Shown here: positions 33,664 through 41,546 of the stretch, in pieces
How positions within the stretch are numbered: position 1 is the first letter of the stretch
How the letters are laid out: each line of letters opens with the position of its first letter
From: Bacilli bacterium
GTDB lineage: Bacteria; Bacillota_I; Bacilli_A; RF39; UBA660
Direction of reading: 5' to 3'
Length of the DNA stretch: 64,000 nt
Assembly: GCA_028693035.1 (NCBI GenBank)
Contig: JAQUWE010000002.1
Location: 1-64,000 of the forward strand
Position numbers and translations under genes: made by a program
The notes under the pieces: generated by a model
Databases searched by the model: none
The model's input: only the letters and a program-made list of their open reading frames with translations
What the model was told of the DNA's origin: nothing

Positions 33664-33708
33664 CTTCATCACCTATTATAGTATATGAGATTTAAATTAT
33701 TTGTATCA

Positions 33709-36219
33709 TCAATCGTCTTCTTCATTGAAGAAGTCATCAAAGAATTGATCATCTGTTATATAATCGTCTATAGCTTCCACCTTTTCTGCCTTGTCTATAG
33801 ATATTACAGGTTCTTCCTTTTTAGGTAGTATAGAAGGCATTGGTACTACAGGTGCTTCTACCACTGGTTTTTCTACAATAGGAGTCTTTACAGGACTCTC
33901 TATAACAACTGGTTTTTCTTCCTTTATAATAGGTACAATAGGAGTATCCATAGCAGGTTTAGTCTCTATAGGTGTAACCTTTGGAACTTCCATTTTTGGT
34001 ATAACAGGTACAGTCTGTTTTTGTATAATAGATTCATTGTTAGGAACAATCGAAGGCATCACAGTTGGTTCTGCAGAAATTTGTTTTTCTTCTACCTCAA
34101 CAGGTGCTTTTACTGGAACAGGTTGCACTGCTACAGCTTTTTTTTCTTGTTCCTTCTTCTCTTGCTCTTTCTTTAACTGTTCTTGTTTTTCTTCTTCTTC
34201 TAATTCAGCTATTTTGGCATCGATTCTTTTGATTAAATCATCTACATTAAATCCACCACTTGCATCTTTAGCAGGCATTGCATTCAAAGCAGGAGAAGCA
34301 TTTGGTGTTGGTGCCGTAGGTTCTGATTTTGGAAGCAATCCTGAAAGCATTTCAGGCATTGGTGGCATTCCCATACCTTGCGGAGGCATACTATGATTTG
34401 CATTAGAATTAGGCATATTCCCCATAGGAGGCATGCTAGGCATTCCATTCCCAAATGGATTATTCATTCCGCCCATTGGAGGCATTGAAGAACCCAATAG
34501 TTCTCTCATTTTTGCTTCTTTTTTCTCTTCTACAACTTTTTTTAGATTAAAGATTTGTACTACTGTTTTTTCTCTTTTTGGATAACTTGCTTTAGGATAT
34601 TGTTTTCCCCAATCCATTTCAAAATTTGGTGTCAAAGTCGTTTTAAAAGGCATCATACGGATACGGAGAACAATAATATCCCACATCTTAAGTCTTTGTA
34701 AATCACTTACGGTAACAAGTGGTGTAGAAGCTGTTTTATCTTTTTCACCGGATTTTACTTCTCCACACATTTTACTGATTTCCTCTAATGCTGATAACTC
34801 AGAACTGATTAGGTATACAATATTACCACAGTTTCCTTTAATGGTTTCTCCATTTTCCTTGCCATATACATCATATAGTTGGGCAAAGTTCTGGATAATA
34901 AAATTAAATCTTATATTTCTAGAACGTGCGGCAGTTACCATTGTTGTAACATCTTTAAGGGGTGGCATATTTGCAAACTCATCCAAAATAAAATTGGTAC
35001 GGTGAGGAAGTTTTCCACCTGATTCTTGCGCTACTGAAATCAGTGTTTCATAGCATTGTTTTAGAAAGATAGTTACAAGAGAATGGTATGTTTTCTTTTC
35101 ATCTTGAATAACGATAAAAACAGCTGTTTTTTTACGTCCAATATCTTTCATATCAAAATCACTATGAGATAACATTTCAGATAAATTATCTCTTGTTGCG
35201 AAAAGTTTTATCTTTTGTCTAAATACAGATAAAATAGATCCTTTGGTTTCATTAGGGGCATTGATTGTAGAAGATACATTGATATAAGCTGCAGAAGTTG
35301 GGTCTTTATAACTGAAGTACTCTTTCATATAGGTAGTACCCATAAATTTGTCTTCTCCAACAGTAGTCATTAAGTTAATACTATTTAAGTTGATTTGTTC
35401 TTCAGTCGCATCTTCAAACAATGCTTGTGAAAGTCCTGCAAAATAATCGGCAGAAGTTTTTTCCCAGAATGGATCTTGGTTTTTAGAAGATTCATCATAT
35501 AAAATATTTAAAGCTAAATCGTCTAGAATTTCTGTTGCTTTATCTGTATTTCCTTCTTTATACAATTGATATGGTAAAGTAAGAGGGTTCCAAGATCTTC
35601 CTTGCTGTGGATCACGGAAGTTTAATAAGACAATATTATATCCTCTTTCTTTTAACATCTCCGCTGTTTCTTCATAGATTTCACCTTTTGGATCGGTAAT
35701 AATCATAGATTCATCATGTTTTGATAAATTCTTTACCATCGGAAATACAGTTGTCTGTGTTTTACCAGCACCGGTAGAACCAATAATCAAATTGTGGTAC
35801 CCACCATTATCTACCCAAACACCTTTTTTATTCATAATAATGGGAATTCCTCCTGCATCATTATGTTCTGCATATGGGTCTATTTTTATAAGTTCTTTTT
35901 TCATTTCCTTGTCAGTAGCCCATCTTGCATACCCTTTTTCTTTCTTGGCAGCACTACTAAATCCTACCCCTTTTTCTCTTTCAAAAAAGTGAGAGGAAAC
36001 ACTACTGATTAAGGCAATCAAAATACCAATAAAAACAACCATAGTAGGTGCGAAATATTCTTCTGAAAAAGCTGGAAATGGATTGAGTCCATGAAAGTTT
36101 CCAGTCGAAGCAAAAGAAGATAGATTTAGGACAACAAGTGCTGAAAAATAAAGAACAAAAATAGCAAATACACCAAAGATAATCCAGTCCTTTGAATCTG
36201 CTCTAAATTTTAATTTCAT
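33709..36219 (-). CDS. virD4: VirD4/TraG-family type IV coupling protein
   Basis: 836 residues. Two N-terminal membrane helices (about 12-35 and 58-78), Walker A GSTGAGKTQ near residue 147-155, then the VirD4 core with Walker B FILDEFANMPPL near 405 and the ISSELSALEEISKMCGEVKSGE segment. Coupling ATPases bring substrates to the T4SS channel. From about 580 on there is a long low-complexity region: Met/Pro/Gly-rich (PPMGGMNNPFGNGMPSMPPM), then Lys/Glu/Pro/Val-rich, and an acidic end (DDQFFDDFFNEEDD). Start chosen by AAGGAGGT five bases before the ATG. No relaxase is nearby, so the substrate may be protein or DNA. Confidence 0.92.
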   Translation of the reverse strand: MKLKFRADSKDWIIFGVFAIFVLYFSALVVLNLSSFASTGNFHGLNPFPAFSEEYFAPTMVVFIGILIALISSVSSHFFEREKGVGFSSAAKKEKGYARWATDKEMKKELIKIDPYAEHNDAGGIPIIMNKKGVWVDNGGYHNLIIGSTGAGKTQTTVFPMVKNLSKHDESMIITDPKGEIYEETAEMLKERGYNIVLLNFRDPQQGRSWNPLTLPYQLYKEGNTDKATEILDDLALNILYDESSKNQDPFWEKTSADYFAGLSQALFEDATEEQINLNSINLMTTVGEDKFMGTTYMKEYFSYKDPTSAAYINVSSTINAPNETKGSILSVFRQKIKLFATRDNLSEMLSHSDFDMKDIGRKKTAVFIVIQDEKKTYHSLVTIFLKQCYETLISVAQESGGKLPHRTNFILDEFANMPPLKDVTTMVTAARSRNIRFNFIIQNFAQLYDVYGKENGETIKGNCGNIVYLISSELSALEEISKMCGEVKSGEKDKTASTPLVTVSDLQRLKMWDIIVLRIRMMPFKTTLTPNFEMDWGKQYPKASYPKREKTVVQIFNLKKVVEEKKEAKMRELLGSSMPPMGGMNNPFGNGMPSMPPMGNMPNSNANHSMPPQGMGMPPMPEMLSGLLPKSEPTAPTPNASPALNAMPAKDASGGFNVDDLIKRIDAKIAELEEEEKQEQLKKEQEKKEQEKKAVAVQPVPVKAPVEVEEKQISAEPTVMPSIVPNNESIIQKQTVPVIPKMEVPKVTPIETKPAMDTPIVPIIKEEKPVVIESPVKTPIVEKPVVEAPVVPMPSILPKKEEPVISIDKAEKVEAIDDYITDDQFFDDFFNEEDD

Positions 36220-36230
36220 ATGGTACCTCC

Positions 36231-37019
36231 TTAGCAACCTTTTAAGATTTCGTATTTGTTTTCTTGATTGTCATACATAGAATTACAAGTTCCTTTTTGA
36301 CTAAAGTAACTGCAACTCATAATAAACTCATATTTTTTATCTTTATCTATATCAATAATACTATGTAAAGTAGGTCTACACATATCTTTAATCATATTTT
36401 CATATATGTCAATCCTTTTATACAGGTAATCAATGTGATTTTCCTCTATAATAAAGGACATTCCAAAGATAGAATCTGATTGTGTAACATCATTATTAAA
36501 AACATTTGTAATAACATAGATTGTTTCTTGTTTACCATCATTGTTTACATCCAATTTAGTTTTGGTACCACTGACTTTTTCAGCACTATACTTTATTTCA
36601 TTTTCGTTCAGTACTTTTTGAATAATAGAAGTATCTTCTGTATCTATTTGTTCTTCATCATACTTAATAATATCTATATCCCTATTGCCACGGTACGCTA
36701 ACATATTTCCTGTGTATTTTTGTGATATCTTTTTCTGATCAAAAAGATAGAATTTTTCATTATAAACTACATTAAATTTACCAAGAAATGTATTGTCATT
36801 ATATACGTCAAAATCAAGATTATTATACGCTTTCGGATCTTTTACGTCAACCCATTCCCCGCCTGTGAATTGCCACCTTGTAGAGGGACTCACCATAAGG
36901 AAGGCCTCAAAGTGCTTATTACGAAATTCTTTAAGACCAAACATTAGAAATAAAATAACTAAATAAATACCTAGAATTATAAATAATATAACATATTTTT
37001 TCTTTCCTTCTTTTATCAT
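36231..37019 (-). CDS. membrane-anchored extracellular protein with Ca-loop-like repeats
   Basis: 262 residues: one N-terminal helix (about 8-28) and an outer domain. LDVNNDGKQE (near 170) and IDIDKDKKYE (near 225) resemble DxDxDG calcium-binding loops, as in FG-GAP or VCBS repeats. Two Cys residues near the end (CNSMYD and KGC) may pair. Placed between virD4 and the SpoIID-C39 gene, with 11-base spacing on each side, it is clearly part of the same transcript. It is not VirB8-like by sequence. Function unknown. Confidence 0.75.
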   Translation of the reverse strand: MIKEGKKKYVILFIILGIYLVILFLMFGLKEFRNKHFEAFLMVSPSTRWQFTGGEWVDVKDPKAYNNLDFDVYNDNTFLGKFNVVYNEKFYLFDQKKISQKYTGNMLAYRGNRDIDIIKYDEEQIDTEDTSIIQKVLNENEIKYSAEKVSGTKTKLDVNNDGKQETIYVITNVFNNDVTQSDSIFGMSFIIEENHIDYLYKRIDIYENMIKDMCRPTLHSIIDIDKDKKYEFIMSCSYFSQKGTCNSMYDNQENKYEILKGC

Positions 37020-37030
37020 AGCTTTCCTCC

Positions 37031-38866
37031 TTATGATACTTTATAGCAAATTGCCTGCATTTTAGAATCAAACCCATATACCTCGTTTAAATTGGTTCCA
37101 TTTCCGCCGGGATCCATCATATAAACGGTGTCACCCTCTACTCTATCGATTGCCACATAGTGGCCACCTTGTCTAACATTGACTACAAGGTAACAACCAT
37201 CTTTAAGCAAACTACGTATTTGGTCTGGAGCAGAGGCTCCGCCAACTGCGTATTCTGCGCTTATCAATCGAAATCTAGGAGCAAATTGACTAACATCCCA
37301 GTAGATAAGTCCACCCGATGTAAAGCCGCCATTCGCATTCATGGCCGTCACAAATGTTCCAGGATTAAAATCCGGGATACTAATTTCCACACCTGTTCTT
37401 GCCATTTGCATAGCAACAGATGTCATTGCACAACCGATAGAACATACGGAACCGCCTCCACCAACTGAAAGGTTAGACCATGGTGCATTGCATTGTTTCC
37501 AGTCTGCATAAGGACCTGCCGCTGCATTATTTGTGGCACAAGTCTTATTGCTACTACTGCCTGAACTTGAACAATTACTTTCTCCAATAGTAGATGCCCC
37601 ATAAGGTCTATAAGAAGAATTGTAGTGCTCCATCAAAATTTCTGTATAATCTTTTCCGGTATTTGCAAGTTCTATCCATCTTCTCTGGTCTACATCTAAG
37701 TAACCAGCATTTATAACTGTTCCATCTCCACGTAATAAAAGTTTTCCCGCTGTCTGGGCAACCGCTGCACGAATTGGTGCATCTGCAGCAAGGGGTCCCT
37801 TATACTGACTTCCATTGCTACCAGAGTGTACCGTATTTCCTGTATTATTACCTGCTGCATAACAACCTTTATCGGGATCACAATATACTTGATCCTCTGT
37901 ACAGTTTCTTAGCGATAAAATCCACTGTCCATCTTTTTCTTCAATGTTTGTCCCCGCACTACTTCCCATAGCGCCTGGTCTCGTCAAGGCATAACTTCTT
38001 GCGGCTGTAGCTTCTGTTTTTTGTGCTTCTGCTGGGGAATCAGGTCCTATTTCTGCATAGGTAACACCTAGTACATATTTTTCAAAGTCGACCAATTCTT
38101 CTCCTTCTATAGGAGTACCCCATCCTTCGTCAACACATTTCATAAGCCTTACTTTTACATTACTAATGTTTACACCGTCCAGATTGTAGGTACACGCACC
38201 ACTTTGGGTACAAGATTCCTCTTCATCTTCTTCAAGGAAATATTTATACATAGAAGCATTTTCAATAATGTCTCTTGCAATGGCTCTAGCAGAAGATTCT
38301 GGATGTGCTTCATCTAGATAGTCTTTATATAAGGATGGAACAATATCATTTGCTAAATTGTCTTCAAAATAATCCAAATCGATATTGTTATCTTTTATCA
38401 TAGATTTACAAATTTTGTTAATGGTCCACCTAGAAGTACGATATTTTTTCATTTCTTCTTTTGTAGCACTATTCTCTAAATCTTCAGTATCCTCATCTTC
38501 TGCATCTAATGAATTTTGATCCATTTGTAGGGATTCATCATATATTTGGTCATAATTACCACTATACATAAGGGTACTTAAGACCAATGACTTGTCAATT
38601 TTTATATTGTGTTTTTTTTCATAAGCTTCTACAACTTTGTTGATTCTTTCTTTAAAAGACTTTTGGGAATCATTTAACTTATCATCTTCTATGTGAAGAC
38701 TTTTATCAGTACTAAACAAGCTAGTAATAGGTTCAAGCGTACCCATGATAACAAGAAATAGGAGAAAAGAAATGCCAGCGATAACACCGATACCTACATA
38801 TATCTTCAATTTCATTTTACTTTTAATGAGTTTCGCAATAATGCCATCCTCTTCTTTATTTTCCAC
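37031..38866 (-). CDS. SpoIID-like and C39-like peptidase cell-wall protein of the T4SS cluster
   Basis: 611 residues. A membrane helix (about 20-44), a Glu/Asp-rich helical part, then a SpoIID/LytB domain (about 250-420) with DFEKYVLGVTYAEIGPDSPAEAQKTEATAARSYAL-type sequence; the Glu that stands for the catalytic residue of SpoIID is kept (in TYAEIG). From about 455 a papain-like C39 domain follows, with the Cys in IGCAMTSVAMQM, the His in GGHYVAID and a further acidic residue in MMDPGG. Both domains attack cell wall, glycan and peptide respectively, as the lytic enzymes of Gram-positive T4SS do. The pairing is not one I know. Motif positions are approximate. Confidence 0.82.
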   Translation of the reverse strand: MENKEEDGIIAKLIKSKMKLKIYVGIGVIAGISFLLFLVIMGTLEPITSLFSTDKSLHIEDDKLNDSQKSFKERINKVVEAYEKKHNIKIDKSLVLSTLMYSGNYDQIYDESLQMDQNSLDAEDEDTEDLENSATKEEMKKYRTSRWTINKICKSMIKDNNIDLDYFEDNLANDIVPSLYKDYLDEAHPESSARAIARDIIENASMYKYFLEEDEEESCTQSGACTYNLDGVNISNVKVRLMKCVDEGWGTPIEGEELVDFEKYVLGVTYAEIGPDSPAEAQKTEATAARSYALTRPGAMGSSAGTNIEEKDGQWILSLRNCTEDQVYCDPDKGCYAAGNNTGNTVHSGSNGSQYKGPLAADAPIRAAVAQTAGKLLLRGDGTVINAGYLDVDQRRWIELANTGKDYTEILMEHYNSSYRPYGASTIGESNCSSSGSSSNKTCATNNAAAGPYADWKQCNAPWSNLSVGGGGSVCSIGCAMTSVAMQMARTGVEISIPDFNPGTFVTAMNANGGFTSGGLIYWDVSQFAPRFRLISAEYAVGGASAPDQIRSLLKDGCYLVVNVRQGGHYVAIDRVEGDTVYMMDPGGNGTNLNEVYGFDSKMQAICYKVS

Positions 38867-38904
38867 TCTATCACCACCTATTACCTCATATTAGAAAAAG
38901 AGAA

Positions 38905-40689
38905 TTATAGACCGCCTCCGCCTCCGAAGGAATCTAATTCTTTCTCTGTTACAACTACATTAATACGCATACGTCTAGCACCACAAACAAAGAGTGCCTC
39001 TCCTTGATTGTATTTTTTAATACTATCTTTTTCATTTTCATTTAAGTCAATTAATTTAGATAAATCTTCTACTGCTTGTTTTCTAAGTCCCATAACAAGA
39101 TAGTAAGAAGCATTATCAAAGATTGCTTTTCCTTGTGTAATAACACCCGGATCTGAAAAGTCAGAAGGCTGCTGCGTAATAATGATCGTTCCTGTATTAT
39201 ATTTACGAGCACGTCTTTGTACTTGTGCTGAGAGATCAGCACCTAAGGTGTTGTTCCCACTCAATAGAACGTGAGCTTCATCTACCATTAATATGGTATT
39301 GGTTTCTTTATCAAGTGTAAGACCCCATGCATACTTTAAAATGTTGAAAAATAAAGCATTTCTTACATTGGTATCTGCATTCATAATTTCTCTGATATTA
39401 AATACGACAAATTCACTTTGTGGTGCAATTGTTGTATAATCATCAAAATAGTATTTGAGTTCTTTTGTAAGAGGACGGATTTTAAGTTCCAATCTCTCCA
39501 TAATATCTTTTTCATGTGTCTTTTCAGGCATTGCCATCAATCTACCTTTAATCGTTGCATAAACATCGGTAAAGGTTGGATAATCTTTTGAAGCATATCG
39601 AGAAAAATCTGTATTAAAATCAATACCAAATCTCTTATATGTATCTTGCACAACTTCACTGAAAAGGGTTAAAACGTCTTCCTCTATATCAGGTGAATAA
39701 TATTTTATAAAAGCTTTAACCGTTTGTAACGTTCTTGTTAAAACCGTATAACCAAGTCCTTGTCTGATTTCATCTTCATCTGCATCCATGATAACTTCAA
39801 GTGGATTGATCATACCATATTCTCCACCTTTTCCAAGGTCGATGAAATCTCCACCAAACATTTTTGTCATCTCTTCAAGTTCGCCTTCTGGGTCAATTAC
39901 AATAACCTTATAATCATTACGTAGGTTGTTTCTAAGTAACAATTTAGCTGCAGTTGATTTACCACTACCAGAAGTACCTAAAATAATCATATTGGCATTG
40001 TTTCTGTTTGGTTCTTTTTTAAGTTGATATAAGAACTGATTGAATAGAATAACACCACCAGAGAAGTCCACACCTAGAAGGGTTGATAAACCTGGGTCTT
40101 TGATACTATCAAAAATAAAGGGATACATAGCTGCAATTGTTGGAGAAGGAATTGGTGTTCCAATTCTGTCTTCGATATCTTGTTTTGGGAAAATAGGTAA
40201 AATAGATTTTAATACTTTTTCCTGTTCAAAACGAAGTGGTAATGCATTCATTTCCATAGCCATAAGGTAGTTTTTCATCTGTACCTTTTTCTGTATCAAT
40301 TCTTCTTCTGAATCTGCTGTTATCATGATATGAAGTTGGAAATCATAAATTTTAGATTGACTAGAAGCAAGCATTTGAATAAATTGTTCTAACGATTCAT
40401 AATCTTGTCTAATTCTTTCTTGAATTGTTTTATCATTTTCTTCTTGATATCTTTGTTTTAAATCAGCAATTTCTTTATTAATCATTTTACTAATAATACT
40501 AAATGGCATTGGAATATGTTTAATAACTATTTTATTTCCTGGCATATTGGTTATACTAGCTAAAAAGCCAGGACTGATATATTTTGGGAATGAAATAACT
40601 GTTAAAATCGTCGCATACTTATCACTAATTGAAAAAGATGCTGGTTTGAATTCTAGCCCTTTAGGCGCTATTTGTTTTTTTATATCCAT
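38905..40689 (-). CDS. virB4: VirB4-like ATPase, C-terminal part (main ATPase domain)
   Basis: 594 residues with the ATPase core of the VirB4/TraC family: Walker A GTSGSGKST at 238-246, Walker B MVDEAHVLL near 454 and the QQPSDFSDPGVITQGKAIFDNA sensor segment. It powers T4SS assembly and transport. It starts with the ATG inside TAATG, that is, it overlaps the stop codon of the upstream gene (41237-40689) by a base, and its first 200 residues continue the VirB4 N-terminal domain from that gene. Together the two give about 776 residues, the length of one ordinary VirB4. Confidence 0.9.
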   Translation of the reverse strand: MDIKKQIAPKGLEFKPASFSISDKYATILTVISFPKYISPGFLASITNMPGNKIVIKHIPMPFSIISKMINKEIADLKQRYQEENDKTIQERIRQDYESLEQFIQMLASSQSKIYDFQLHIMITADSEEELIQKKVQMKNYLMAMEMNALPLRFEQEKVLKSILPIFPKQDIEDRIGTPIPSPTIAAMYPFIFDSIKDPGLSTLLGVDFSGGVILFNQFLYQLKKEPNRNNANMIILGTSGSGKSTAAKLLLRNNLRNDYKVIVIDPEGELEEMTKMFGGDFIDLGKGGEYGMINPLEVIMDADEDEIRQGLGYTVLTRTLQTVKAFIKYYSPDIEEDVLTLFSEVVQDTYKRFGIDFNTDFSRYASKDYPTFTDVYATIKGRLMAMPEKTHEKDIMERLELKIRPLTKELKYYFDDYTTIAPQSEFVVFNIREIMNADTNVRNALFFNILKYAWGLTLDKETNTILMVDEAHVLLSGNNTLGADLSAQVQRRARKYNTGTIIITQQPSDFSDPGVITQGKAIFDNASYYLVMGLRKQAVEDLSKLIDLNENEKDSIKKYNQGEALFVCGARRMRINVVVTEKELDSFGGGGGL

Positions 40690-41237
40690 TATCCAATCAC
40701 CGCCCCAAATGAACTTGTTTGTCCACCATTTAAGAAGTTATCTAAAATCATTCTTAAATCATCATTGGTTACCTGGTATGCAGATAATCCTGCATTCGCA
40801 AAATTGGTAATCAATGTACGTACCTTTTTTTGTACCATATTAATATCTTTTTCTTTAAATAGTAAGAAATATTCTGTATCCACAATATTATTATTCATAA
40901 AGTCATTGGCTTTGTTGATGTCTTCCATAATCAATTTTCTTTTTGATTGATTTTGTACTTGATTATAAAGTAGTTGAAGTTGTGATAGGTAAACATTCAA
41001 ATCAACAGGTCTATCTGCTGCCATAATCCAAAATTCATAATCAATCATATTGTATACATTTTTTAAATTACTAACAATCATTTCCTGCATATCTTGTTCT
41101 AGGATAAAGATATTTCTTGGTTGTATTTTAATCCCACATACTTTTTCCCCATTTTCTAAAATAATCATACCATTGGTTATATTTTTAATGGGTACAAAGT
41201 TATCCTCAGTGTACTTACTTTTGCTTGGTTTCTTCAT
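40689..41237 (-). CDS. VirB4-like N-terminal domain, separate gene
   Basis: 182 residues that correspond to the N-terminal, non-ATPase part of VirB4/TraC proteins (TEDNFVPIKNITNGMIILENGEKVCGIKI near the start, and DLRMILDNFLNGGQTSSFG at the end). The stop codon overlaps the start of the ATPase gene as TAATG, so translation is coupled. In related clusters these parts are normally one protein, so this may be a real gene split, a frameshift or a sequencing error. It overlaps the prgI gene by 23 bases. Confidence 0.8.
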   Translation of the reverse strand: MKKPSKSKYTEDNFVPIKNITNGMIILENGEKVCGIKIQPRNIFILEQDMQEMIVSNLKNVYNMIDYEFWIMAADRPVDLNVYLSQLQLLYNQVQNQSKRKLIMEDINKANDFMNNNIVDTEYFLLFKEKDINMVQKKVRTLITNFANAGLSAYQVTNDDLRMILDNFLNGGQTSSFGAVIG

Positions 41238-41529
41238 CTAGCACACACCAACCTTTCCAGACAAATCGTTGTCTATTTGTAAAAAAATCTATTGCATTTT
41301 TAATAATGGTAATCATGTTGTGATAATTAGGAATCGGCAACACAAGAAACCCACATATTAAAGCTGGCATTAAAGCAAGTACTGCAATAGACAATTGCTC
41401 AACGGGAAGTGTTAATAATAACAAAGTTGTTATCCCCACTCCTGAACCAAATAATATTAAATCAAATGGCGTAAACAATCCAAAAATTAATAATGATTTT
41501 TTTGAATTGGCTGGTATTAAGAACCCCAT
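41215..41529 (-). CDS. prgI: PrgI-family T4SS membrane protein
   Basis: 104 residues with two membrane helices (about 25-65) between a short cytoplasmic N-terminus (MGFLIPANSKKSLL) and a C-terminal NYHNMITIIKNAIDFFTNRQRFVWKGW. The pattern is that of the PrgI/TcpE family found next to VirB4 in Gram-positive conjugation clusters. AGGAGG precedes the start. The stop is inside the next gene. Confidence 0.85.
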   Translation of the reverse strand: MGFLIPANSKKSLLIFGLFTPFDLILFGSGVGITTLLLLTLPVEQLSIAVLALMPALICGFLVLPIPNYHNMITIIKNAIDFFTNRQRFVWKGWCVLDEETKQK

Positions 41530-41546
41530 ATTCTATTCCTCCTCTT

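Noticed and set aside
33791-34396. Plus-strand frame of 201 codons opposite the virD4 tail
   Set aside because: A Thr/Ser/Gly/Ile-rich shadow of the low-complexity Pro/Lys/Glu coding strand, with no ribosome binding site.
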